A stretch of 64,000 nt of DNA, taken from NCBI RefSeq assembly GCF_011045015.1, contig NZ_JAAKZY010000002.1:78407-142406 (forward strand), written 5' to 3'. Made by a program: the position numbers and the translations under genes. Below, piece by piece: positions 54,651-62,290 of the stretch (within the stretch, counting starts at the first letter, position 1; each line of letters opens with the position of its first letter). The notes below the pieces were generated by a model that was given only the letters and a program-made list of their open reading frames with translations, ran no database searches and was not told where the DNA came from. The DNA comes from Streptomyces scabichelini. GTDB lineage: Bacteria; Actinomycetota; Actinomycetes; Streptomycetales; Streptomycetaceae.

Positions 54651-54915
54651 ATCGAGTCACGAACCAGACGAATCCAGTCGAGAACCGGTAGGCGGGAACC
54701 TGCGACCGCGATTCGCCCTCTCTATGGGCGAGCGTTCGCCCAGCGTCGTGCGGAGGCTCGGATCCACCTGTGCGCACCCCCGAATGACCTGCTGCAACCA
54801 ACACTTCATACGCCGTGCATGGTCTTGCGCCGAGTGTTCCCAGCAACATCAGCATCACCATCAGTCACGGTTGTCGTTGCAGCCGATCTTCAACCACCCG
54901 CACAGGAGAACACGT

Positions 54916-56682
54916 ATGCCCAGCCGCCGTCGCTTCCTCGCCGGGACCGCAGTCGCGCTCGGCGTCACAGGGGCGGCCACGGCCTGTGAGTCGGCCACGA
55001 CCTCGTCCACCGACGCACTTCCGCAGGCCCCCGTCATGCCCGCCGCCCAATCCCCGGCGAACGGGCTCAACTTCGTGGTGATCCTCGCGGACGACCTCGG
55101 ATACGGCGAGCTCGGAGCGTACGGCCAGAAGCTGATCCGCACCCCGCGCCTGGACGCCCTCGCCGCCGAGGGACTGCGCTTCACGGACGCCTACGCGGCG
55201 GCCCCGGTCTGCGCCCCCTCCCGCTGCTCCCTGTTCACCGGACTGCACAGCGGCCATGCGACCGTGCGCGAGAACCCGTGGGGGCCCGGTGGCCAGGCCC
55301 CACTTACCGACCGCGACTTCACCTTCGCCGAGGCCCTGCGTGCCCGCGGCTACCGCACCGCGCTGATCGGCAAGTGGGGTTTCGGCCCCGAGGAGCCGAA
55401 CCAGCCGAGCCACCCCAATGCCCGTGGTTTCGACGAGTTCTACGGCTACATCTCGCACCGGCACGCGCACGACTACTACCCGTCGTACCTGTGGCGGAAC
55501 GATGAGCGGGAGCAGATCCCGGAGAACGAGGACGGGGCGAGACGGGCCTACGCCCCCGACCTCCTCGAGGGCCGCGCCCTCGACTTCATGGACGCGCACA
55601 AGGACGAGGCCTTCCTCCTCTGCCTCACGCCCACCCTGCCGCACGCGCCGAGCCGCGCACCGGACATGGGGGCGTACGGCGCCAGCCCCTGGTCGCGGCC
55701 CAACAAGCTGCACGCCGCCCAGGTAAGCCGCTTCGACGCCCTCGTTGGCAACGTCACCGACCGGCTGGAGTCCCTCGGCATAGCGCAGCGCACCGTGGTG
55801 ATCGTCACCAGCGACAACGGCCCGCACGAGGAGGGCCGTACCGACCCCGAACTCTTCGGCGCGAGCGGCGGACTGCGCGGCATCAAGCGCAATCTGTACG
55901 AGGGCGGCATCCGCGTCCCGCTCATCGCCTGGTCCCCGAAGCGCGTACCGTCCGGCACCACGGACCGCCTGACCCCGCTCACCGACCTGCTGCCGACCCT
56001 CGCCGAACTCGCGGGCGCGCCCGCCCCTGCGGACATCGACGGACTGTCCATCGCCCCGCTGCTGCGCGGCGGCACGGACACCGCCCGCCACGACCACCTG
56101 TACTTCTACCGCAACCACTCCGGCGTGACCCCGGGCGCCAACGCCGTCGACCAGGGCCGGGGCCGACAGCTCGCCGAGGCGCTGCGGCGCGGCGATGTGA
56201 AGGCGGTGCGGTTCGCGCCTGGCCAGGACCGCCGCGCACCCGACGACCAGTGGGACGTCGAGCTGTACGACCTCGCCAGGGACCCCGGCGAGCAGGACGA
56301 CATCGCCGACAAGCGCCCCGCCGAAGCCGACGCGCTGGTGAGGCTGATGCGTTCGTCCTGGGTGGACCCGTACGAGCGCAAGCCCTTCGGTGTGACGCTC
56401 GATGTGGCCTCGCGGGGTGACGAGTTCACCGTGACGGCCACCCTCGCGAACGGCTCCGCCAGGCCGTGGACGGCGGCCCGGCTCGAGCTCCAGGTCCCGG
56501 GCGGCTGGAGCGTACGCGCGCTCAGTTCCGAGACCGCGGACCTCATCACCGCGGGCGGCCGCCTCACCACACGGTGGACGGTCACGCCCACGTCGGACGG
56601 CGAGTGGCTGACCTGCGTGGGCACGGCCAGGCACGCGGGTGCTCTCGTCACGTACGCCGCGAGTGCGAACACCTCAGCGTGA
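54916..56682 (+). CDS. Exported sulfatase with C-terminal NEW3-like domain
   Basis: 588 residues. Twin-arginine-like signal (SRRRFLAGTAVALGVTG) with a lipobox-like ATAC. Metal site ADDLGYGELG near residue 59 and the formylglycine motif CAPSR with Cys99 (VCAPSRCSLFTGLHSGH); Lys in LIGKWGFG and SDNGPHEEG complete the active site. It removes sulfate from an organic ester outside the cytoplasm. Residues about 490-588 form a beta domain (FTVTATLANGSARPWTAARL) like those at the end of some glycosidases. ATG 54916 follows AGGAG. Twin-arginine export of a cofactor-modified sulfatase is plausible. Confidence 0.92.
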   Translation: MPSRRRFLAGTAVALGVTGAATACESATTSSTDALPQAPVMPAAQSPANGLNFVVILADDLGYGELGAYGQKLIRTPRLDALAAEGLRFTDAYAAAPVCAPSRCSLFTGLHSGHATVRENPWGPGGQAPLTDRDFTFAEALRARGYRTALIGKWGFGPEEPNQPSHPNARGFDEFYGYISHRHAHDYYPSYLWRNDEREQIPENEDGARRAYAPDLLEGRALDFMDAHKDEAFLLCLTPTLPHAPSRAPDMGAYGASPWSRPNKLHAAQVSRFDALVGNVTDRLESLGIAQRTVVIVTSDNGPHEEGRTDPELFGASGGLRGIKRNLYEGGIRVPLIAWSPKRVPSGTTDRLTPLTDLLPTLAELAGAPAPADIDGLSIAPLLRGGTDTARHDHLYFYRNHSGVTPGANAVDQGRGRQLAEALRRGDVKAVRFAPGQDRRAPDDQWDVELYDLARDPGEQDDIADKRPAEADALVRLMRSSWVDPYERKPFGVTLDVASRGDEFTVTATLANGSARPWTAARLELQVPGGWSVRALSSETADLITAGGRLTTRWTVTPTSDGEWLTCVGTARHAGALVTYAASANTSA

Positions 56683-56720
56683 GCGCTCCGCTGGCAGAAC
56701 GGTGATTGACCTGCGGGCCG

Positions 56721-56783
56721 GTGGAGGCTGGTCGCGCAGTTCCCCGCGCCCCTAAGAGGCCTGCGGCCTCCTTAGGGGCGCGG
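56721..56783. terminator. Dispersed hairpin repeat, copy 2, with extended stem
   Basis: The element begins GTGGAGGCTGGTCGCGCAG. Its hairpin is lengthened: 56744-56761 pairs with 56765-56783 (one bulge) around TGC. It lies between convergent sulfatase and IclR genes and is a likely bidirectional terminator. Confidence 0.82.
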
Positions 56784-56814
56784 TACCGCACCGGACTTCA
56801 CCAAGGCTGCCTAG

Positions 56815-57612
56815 TCACCCGGTGGCAGCCGGACCCGGTGGTTTGTCCTGGGCCGGCTGCCACCCCAGTGCCCGGGAGATCCCACGCGCCGCGAGCCGTA
56901 CCGCCGGGATCAACGCCGGTGTCTGGGCGCCGCGTTGGGGCACCACGACGGAGACCGCCGCCACGACGGAACCGCCCGCTCCCCGTACCGGGGCGGCCAC
57001 CGACAGGGCGTCCTCGGTGACCTGACGGCTGCTCACCGCCACGCCCGAGCGCCGCACCTCGGCCAGAACGCGGCGCAAGGTGGCCGGGTCCCTGATCGTG
57101 TACGGGGTGAACGTGGCGAGCGGCTGCGCGCAGTACTCCTCCTGGGACGCCGCGTCGCTGTGTGCGAGCAGCGCGAGCCCCACTCCGGTCGCGTGCAGCG
57201 GCCAGCGCCCGCCCACCCGGATGTGCACGCCGACCGCCGAACGCCCGGAGAGCCACTCGATGTAGACGACCTCGGCACCGTCGCGCACCGCCAACTGCAC
57301 GTTCTCGTGCGTGGCTTCGTACAGGTCCTCCAGATACGGCAGCGCGATCTGCCGCAGCGCCAGGCCGCGTGGGGCAAGGGCCGCGATCTCCCACAGGCGC
57401 AGCCCGACGTGGTACATCCCGGACGCGTCGCGCTCCAGGGCACCCCACTCGCTGAGCGCGCCGACGAGCCGGTGGGCGGTCGTGAGGCTGAGCCCGGCCC
57501 GGCGGCTGACGTCCGTGAGGGAGAGCGCCGGGTGGTCGTGGTCGAAGGCGGCGAGCACGGCGAGGAGGCGGTCGGGCGCCGATCGTGCGGTCATCAGCTC
57601 GTCCCGGCTCAT
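56815..57612 (-). CDS. IclR family transcriptional regulator
   Basis: 265 residues. N-terminal winged helix (RLLAVLAAFDHDHPALSLTD, SRRAGLSLTTAHRLVGALSEWG) and C-terminal GAF-like effector domain (HATGVGLALLAHSD, SGVAVSSRQVTEDALSVAAPVRG). Possible control of the MarR-adjacent catabolic operon or of another aromatic-acid pathway. ATG 57612 follows GAGGTGAGGTG. The start region is tandemly duplicated, which produces a short upstream frame. Confidence 0.9.
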   Translation of the reverse strand: MSRDELMTARSAPDRLLAVLAAFDHDHPALSLTDVSRRAGLSLTTAHRLVGALSEWGALERDASGMYHVGLRLWEIAALAPRGLALRQIALPYLEDLYEATHENVQLAVRDGAEVVYIEWLSGRSAVGVHIRVGGRWPLHATGVGLALLAHSDAASQEEYCAQPLATFTPYTIRDPATLRRVLAEVRRSGVAVSSRQVTEDALSVAAPVRGAGGSVVAAVSVVVPQRGAQTPALIPAVRLAARGISRALGWQPAQDKPPGPAATG

Positions 57613-57647
57613 GTCACCTCACCTCGTCCCGGCTCATCCCACCTCAC
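57598..57647. repeat. 25-bp tandem duplication over the IclR start codon
   Basis: CTCGTCCCGGCTCATGTCAC at 57598 is repeated at 57623 with two base changes, period 25. The unit contains the start codon and first four codons of the regulator. Confidence 0.8.
57614..57637 (-). other. Seven-codon upstream frame (MSRDEVR) made by the duplication
   Basis: The outer copy of the repeat gives ATG AGC CGG GAC GAG GTG AGG TGA, ending one base before the true ATG at 57612. It could couple translation or be silent; nothing shows it is translated. Confidence 0.4.
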
Positions 57648-57663
57648 CTGACCTCATCTCATC

Positions 57664-58128
57664 TCAGCTGAGTTCTGTCTCGGCGATCCGTTGCAGGAGC
57701 GTGTGCAGCGTGACCCGCTCGGCGGGGTCGAGGGCGTGCAGCAGGTCGTTCGTGACGCGCAGCCCCGCCTCGTCGGTGTTCCGCAGGAACGCCCGGCCGT
57801 CCTCGGTCAGCACGACGATCCGGCTTCGGCGGTCGTCGGGCGACGGACGGCGCTCGGCGAAACCGAGCTTCTCCAGGTCATCGACGAGCCCGACGATCGC
57901 GCTCGGGTCGTACCCGAGGCGGGCGCTCAGCTCCCGCTGGAGCGCGCCCTCCGAGGTGGCCAGGAAGCGCAGCAGCGCGTAGTGACGCAGCCGCAGCCCC
58001 GACTCCTGGAGGAACGCGTTGAACAACTGCCCCGAGCGCAGACCGATCCGGTACAGCAGGTAGCCGGTGTCCGCGTGCAGCTCCCGCATCCACGGCTCCT
58101 GCGCGTCGATGGCGTCGGGGTTCGTCAC
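57664..58128 (-). CDS. MarR family transcriptional regulator
   Basis: 154 residues. Winged helix: LRHYALLRFLATSEGALQ, ELSARLGYDPSAIVGLVDDLEKLG, then the wing ERRPSPDDRRSRIVVLTEDG. Divergent from the SDR-amidohydrolase-ligase-MaoC operon and probably its repressor, released by an aromatic or acyl-CoA ligand. GTG 58128 starts VTNPDAIDAQEPW; ATG 58089 is possible. Confidence 0.87.
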   Translation of the reverse strand: MTNPDAIDAQEPWMRELHADTGYLLYRIGLRSGQLFNAFLQESGLRLRHYALLRFLATSEGALQRELSARLGYDPSAIVGLVDDLEKLGFAERRPSPDDRRSRIVVLTEDGRAFLRNTDEAGLRVTNDLLHALDPAERVTLHTLLQRIAETELS

Positions 58129-58244
58129 ATGCTGCTGGCCGGCGATGGCGGGCTCCCTGGTCGTGGCCCCGAGTGTCGGGCGGGGCGGGCGTAGGTGGTG
58201 TTCGGTTCTCACAGCATGGCGCACACCTCCACCGACAACAACTA

Positions 58245-58254
58245 TTGACGTCAA
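58245..58254. promoter_or_regulatory. TTGACGTCAA palindrome, candidate MarR operator
   Basis: Perfect 10-bp palindrome inside an AT-rich stretch (CAACAACTA before, CAATTATTG after) in the gap between the divergent MarR gene and the SDR gene. It may also cover a -35 element, as it contains TTGAC. Confidence 0.7.
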
Positions 58255-58317
58255 CAATTATTGTCCTTACCTTCGATTTCGTAGCCGCAGCGCATCCGCT
58301 CTCGAAGGGACCCCGTC

Positions 58318-59235
58318 GTGCCCAGCATCGATCTCACCGGCAAAGTGGCCGTCGTCACCGGCTCCGGCCGTGGCCTCGGCCTCGCCTACGCGCACGCTCT
58401 CGCCGCCGCAGGCGCCTCCGTGGTCGTCAACGACGTGGACGAGGCCGTCGCCGAGCAGGCCGTCAAGGCGATCACCGCGGCCGGGGGCGCCGCGGTCGCC
58501 GAGGTGGTCGCGGTCGGTACGAGCGAGGCCGCGGACCGGCTGGTCAACCGCGCCGTGGAGGAGTTCGGGCGTCTCGACATCCTGGTCACCAACGCGGGCA
58601 TCCTGCGCGACAAGGTCCTGTGGAAGATGACCGACGAGGACTTCGACGCGGTGATCACGACCCATCTGAAGGGCACCTTCACCTGCGCCCGCGCCGCCGC
58701 CGTGCGCATGCGCGAGCAGGGCGAGGGCGGCAGCCTGATCCTGGTGGGCTCCCCGGCCGGACAGCGCGGCAACTTCGGCCAGACGAACTACGCTGCCGCG
58801 AAGGCCGGCATCGCCGCCATGGCCCGTACATGGTCGATGGAGCTGGGCCGCGCAGGCATCACCGTCAACGCGATCGTGCCCGTCGCGGCCACCGCGATGA
58901 CCGAGACCATCCCGGCCTTCGCCCCCTACATCGAGGCGATGCGCCAGGGCGAGCCGCTGCCGGACTTCCTGCGCAAGGGCGAGGGCTTCGGCACCCCCGA
59001 GGACTGCGCCGCCCTTGTCCCGTTCCTCGCCTCCGAAGCCGCCCGCGGTGTCACCGGCCAGGCCATCGGCATCGGCGGCGACAAGGTGGCCCTCTGGTCC
59101 CATCCCCAGGAGATCAAGGCGGCGTACGCTGACGGTGGCTGGTCCCCCGACGCCCTCGCCGACGCCTGGCCCACCTCGCTGGGCGCCGAGCCGCAGACCG
59201 TGGGCATCCCCGCGCCGAAGTTCCCGGAGGCGTAA
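58318..59235 (+). CDS. Short-chain dehydrogenase, 3-hydroxyacyl-CoA dehydrogenase-like
   Basis: 305 residues. TGSGRGLGLAYAHALAAAGA cofactor motif, TNAGILRD, catalytic NYAAAKAGIAAMA, and an extended C-terminus as in the hydroxyacyl-CoA dehydrogenase domain of multifunctional beta-oxidation proteins. GTG 58318 follows AAGGGA. First gene of a four-gene operon with an acyl-CoA ligase and a MaoC hydratase, so oxidation of a hydroxyacyl-CoA is likely. Confidence 0.9.
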   Translation: MPSIDLTGKVAVVTGSGRGLGLAYAHALAAAGASVVVNDVDEAVAEQAVKAITAAGGAAVAEVVAVGTSEAADRLVNRAVEEFGRLDILVTNAGILRDKVLWKMTDEDFDAVITTHLKGTFTCARAAAVRMREQGEGGSLILVGSPAGQRGNFGQTNYAAAKAGIAAMARTWSMELGRAGITVNAIVPVAATAMTETIPAFAPYIEAMRQGEPLPDFLRKGEGFGTPEDCAALVPFLASEAARGVTGQAIGIGGDKVALWSHPQEIKAAYADGGWSPDALADAWPTSLGAEPQTVGIPAPKFPEA

Positions 59236-59238
59236 ACC

Positions 59239-60126
59239 ATGGCGACTCCCCTCAACGTCGAGGAACTCGTCGCGATCGACGTCCACACCCACGCCGAGGT
59301 GTCCTCCAAGGGCACCTCGTCCCTCGACGACGACCTGCACGACGCCTCCAGCGCCTACTTCAAGGTCGAGGGCAAGCGGAAGCCCACCCTCGAGGAGACG
59401 GCCGCGTACTACCGCGAGCGGAAGATGGCCGCCGTGATCTTCACGGTGGACGCCGAGTCCGCGACCGGCACCGAGCCCGTCCCGAACGAGGAGGTCGCCG
59501 AGGCCGCGGCAGCCAACCCGGACGTCCTCATCCCGTTCGCCTCCATCGACCCCTTCCGCGGCAAGGCAGGCGTCAAGCAGGCCCGCCGCCTGGTCGAGGA
59601 GTACGGGGTGAAGGGCTTCAAGTTCCACCCCAGCATCCAGGGCTTCTTCCCGAACGACCGGTCCGTGGCGTACGGCCTGTACGAGGTGATCGAGGAGACC
59701 GGCACGATCGCCCTCTTCCACACCGGCCAGACGGGCATCGGCGCCGGAGTCCCCGGCGGGGGCGGGATCCGCCTGAAGTACTCGAACCCGCTCCACGTGG
59801 ACGACGTGGCCGCGGACTTCCCCCACCTGAAGATCATTCTGGCGCACCCCTCCTTCCCCTGGCAGGACGAGGCCCTCGCGGTCGCCACCCACAAGCCGGG
59901 CGTGCACATCGACCTCTCCGGCTGGTCGCCGAAGTACTTCCCGCCGCAGCTCGTGCAGTACGCGAACACGCTGCTCAAGGACAAGGTGCTGTTCGGCTCC
60001 GACTACCCGGTCCTCACCCCGGACCGCTGGCTCGCCGACTTCGCGAAGCTCACCATCAAGGACGAGGTCAAGCCGAAGATCCTCAAGGAGAACGCGGCCC
60101 GGCTGCTCGGACTGACGAAGACGTAA
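59239..60126 (+). CDS. Amidohydrolase family 2 protein (ACMSD/resorcylate decarboxylase-like)
   Basis: 295 residues. Metal-binding IDVHTHAEV at the N-terminus, GFKFHPSIQGF, LAHPSFPWQDE and the late SDYPVLTPDRW give the HxH-H-H-D set of the family. Members hydrolyse or decarboxylate ring acids. It starts 3 bases after the SDR stop, inside a CoA-linked operon, so a ring-cleavage or decarboxylation step before CoA activation is plausible. Confidence 0.9.
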   Translation: MATPLNVEELVAIDVHTHAEVSSKGTSSLDDDLHDASSAYFKVEGKRKPTLEETAAYYRERKMAAVIFTVDAESATGTEPVPNEEVAEAAAANPDVLIPFASIDPFRGKAGVKQARRLVEEYGVKGFKFHPSIQGFFPNDRSVAYGLYEVIEETGTIALFHTGQTGIGAGVPGGGGIRLKYSNPLHVDDVAADFPHLKIILAHPSFPWQDEALAVATHKPGVHIDLSGWSPKYFPPQLVQYANTLLKDKVLFGSDYPVLTPDRWLADFAKLTIKDEVKPKILKENAARLLGLTKT

Positions 60127-60136
60127 GGGGCTACCG

Positions 60137-61669
60137 ATGCGCAATGAGGGACTGGGATCGTGGCCCGCACGCCGGGCTCGCAAGACTCCCCGACGCACCG
60201 CCCTGATCCACCACGACACCGAGGTCTCGTACGCCGAGCTGTACGAGCGCACCACCCGCCTCGCGCACGCCCTGCGCGCGGCCGGCGTACGACGCGGCGA
60301 CCGGGTCGCCTACCTCGGCCCCAACCACCCCTCGTACCTGGAGACGCTGTTCGCGGCGGGCACGCTCGGCGCGGTCTTCGTGCCCCTCAACGTCCGGCTC
60401 GCCGGACCGGAGATCGGTTACCAGCTCGCGGACTCGGGCGCGAAGGCACTCGTCTACGCGCCGTCGCTGGCCGGGGTCGTCGCCGGTATGCCGGGCAGTA
60501 CCGATGTGCGGTCGTACGTCGAAATCGGCGCCGAGTACGAGGAGTTGATCGCCGGGGCGGCCGTCGAGCCGATCGACGAACCCGTCACCGCCGACGACAC
60601 CTGCATCATCATGTACACCTCGGGGACGACGGGCCGCCCCAAAGGCGCCATGCTCACCCACGGCAATCTGACGTGGAACGCGATCAACGTCCTCGTCGAC
60701 CACGACCTGATCGCCGAGGAACGCGCCCTGGTCTCCGCCCCGTTGTTCCACACGGCCGGGCTGAACATGCTCACCCTGCCCGTGCTGCTCAAGGGCGGCA
60801 CCTGTGTCCTGGTCGAGGCATTCGACCCGGCGGCCACCTTCGACCTGATCGAACGGCACCGGATCACCTTCATGTTCGGCGTCCCGACGATGTTCGACCA
60901 GGTGGCGCGGCACGAGCGCTGGGCCGGCGCCGACCTGTCGTCGTTGCGGATTCTGACGTGCGGGGGTTCACCGGTCCCCACCCCGCTCATCGCCAGGTAC
61001 CAGGAGCGCGGCCTCACCTTCCTCCAGGGGTACGGCATGACCGAGGCCTCGCCCGGCACGCTCTTCCTGGACGCCGAGCACGCGGTCGACAAGGCGGGCT
61101 CGGCGGGTGTGCCGCACTTCTTCAGCGACGTGAAGGTCGTACGGCCGGACATGGCGCCGGTCGAGGTCGGCGAGACCGGCGAAGTCGTCGTACGCGGACC
61201 GCATGTCATGCCCGGCTATTGGGGGCTGCCCGACGAGACCGCAGCCGTCTTCAGCGACGGCTGGTTCCGCAGCGGGGACGCGGCGCGGGTCGACGAGGAC
61301 GGCTACGTCTACATCGTCGACCGCATCAAGGACATGATCATCTCCGGTGGCGAGAACATCTATCCCGCCGAGATCGAGGACCAGCTCCTGGCCCATCCGG
61401 ACATCGTCGAGTGCGCGGTCATCGGCGTGCCCGACGAGAAGTGGGGCGAGGTGCCGCGTGCGGTCGTCGTGCCACGGGAGGACGTGGAGCTCGATCCGCA
61501 CGAGGTCCTCGCCCGGCTGGCCGGACGCCTCGCCAAGTACAAGATCCCGAAGTCGGTGGTGCTCGCGGAGGAACTGCCGCGCACCGCCTCCGGCAAGCTG
61601 CTGAAGGCACGTGTCCGTAAGCGGTACGGCACCAGCTCTCCCGGCTCTTCCGACTCTTCCAACTCTTAG
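60137..61669 (+). CDS. Acyl-CoA synthetase (AMP-forming)
   Basis: 510 residues. Adenylation motifs MYTSGTTGRPKGAML, QGYGMTEASP, SGDAARVDEDGYVYIVDR, SGGENIYPAEIE and the C-terminal catalytic lysine in PRTASGKLLK are intact. It activates a carboxylic acid to its CoA thioester through an acyl-adenylate. Substrate likely a short or aromatic acid given the neighbours. ATG 60137 is 10 bases after the amidohydrolase stop. Confidence 0.94.
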   Translation: MRNEGLGSWPARRARKTPRRTALIHHDTEVSYAELYERTTRLAHALRAAGVRRGDRVAYLGPNHPSYLETLFAAGTLGAVFVPLNVRLAGPEIGYQLADSGAKALVYAPSLAGVVAGMPGSTDVRSYVEIGAEYEELIAGAAVEPIDEPVTADDTCIIMYTSGTTGRPKGAMLTHGNLTWNAINVLVDHDLIAEERALVSAPLFHTAGLNMLTLPVLLKGGTCVLVEAFDPAATFDLIERHRITFMFGVPTMFDQVARHERWAGADLSSLRILTCGGSPVPTPLIARYQERGLTFLQGYGMTEASPGTLFLDAEHAVDKAGSAGVPHFFSDVKVVRPDMAPVEVGETGEVVVRGPHVMPGYWGLPDETAAVFSDGWFRSGDAARVDEDGYVYIVDRIKDMIISGGENIYPAEIEDQLLAHPDIVECAVIGVPDEKWGEVPRAVVVPREDVELDPHEVLARLAGRLAKYKIPKSVVLAEELPRTASGKLLKARVRKRYGTSSPGSSDSSNS

Positions 61670-61686
61670 CTAAGGAACTACGGCAT

Positions 61687-62142
61687 ATGAGCATCACCGT
61701 GAACGGCATCGACGAGCTCAAGAAGCTTGCGGGGAGTGACCTCGGTACCAGTGAGTGGATCGAGGTCACCCAGGAGCGCATCAACACGTTCGCCGACGCC
61801 ACCGGGGATCACCAGTGGATCCACGTGGACCCCGAGCGCGCCAAGGAGGGGCCGTTCGGCGCTCCCATCGCCCATGGCTACCTCACGCTCTCCCTCTTCA
61901 TCCCGCTGTTCACCGAGTTGCTGGACGTCGAGGGTGTCTCGACGAAGGTCAACTATGGGCTGAACAAGGTGCGGTTTCCCTCGCCGGTGAAGGTGGGGTC
62001 GCGGATTCGGCTGGTCGGGAAGCTGGCGTCGGTCGAGGACGTGCCGGGGGGCGTGCAGATTGCCGTTGACGGCACGATCGAGATCGAGGGCGGGGCCAAG
62101 CCTGCGGCTGTGTTGCAGAGCCTTTCTCGGTTTTATGCCTGA
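61687..62142 (+). CDS. MaoC-like enoyl-CoA hydratase
   Basis: 151-residue hot-dog fold protein. The hydratase-2 motif has Asp and His in GDHQWIHVDPERAKEGPFG followed by IAHGYLTLSLFIPLF. It hydrates an enoyl-CoA to the (R)-3-hydroxyacyl-CoA, which the SDR of the same operon could oxidise. Last gene of the operon; the 140 bases after it hold two copies of the dispersed hairpin repeat. Confidence 0.93.
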   Translation: MSITVNGIDELKKLAGSDLGTSEWIEVTQERINTFADATGDHQWIHVDPERAKEGPFGAPIAHGYLTLSLFIPLFTELLDVEGVSTKVNYGLNKVRFPSPVKVGSRIRLVGKLASVEDVPGGVQIAVDGTIEIEGGAKPAAVLQSLSRFYA

Positions 62143-62182
62143 GCGCCGTAGGGCTTGAGCGGGGTGGGGAACTGCGGGCCGT

Positions 62183-62222
62183 TTGTGGCTGGTCGCGCAG
62201 TTCCCCGCGCCCCTTACGGGGC
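62183..62222. repeat. Dispersed hairpin repeat, copy 3
   Basis: TTGTGGCTGGTCGCGCAG followed by CCCCGCGCCCCTTACGGGGC. It lies between the convergent MaoC and PHP-domain genes and may act as a terminator. Confidence 0.85.
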
Positions 62223-62225
62223 CCG

Positions 62226-62290
62226 TTGTGGCTGGTCGCGCCCACGCGGCGGAGCCGCAAATTGATACAGCCCCGCGCCCCTTACGGGGC
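62226..62290. repeat. Dispersed hairpin repeat, copy 4, interrupted
   Basis: Directly after copy 3: TTGTGGCTGGTCGCGCC, then about 28 unrelated bases (including GCGGCGGAGCCGC), then CCCCGCGCCCCTTACGGGGC. The stop of the PHP-domain gene (62282) falls inside the final hairpin. Confidence 0.8.

Larger units (their letters stand above)
54363..54915. other. 553-bp intergenic region between GH16 and sulfatase genes
   Basis: Contains the 18-bp palindrome (54408-54425), the 10-bp tandem array (54561-54650) and the AGGAG of the sulfatase gene. Short open frames across it lack ribosome sites and coding bias; no further gene is supported. Confidence 0.6.
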
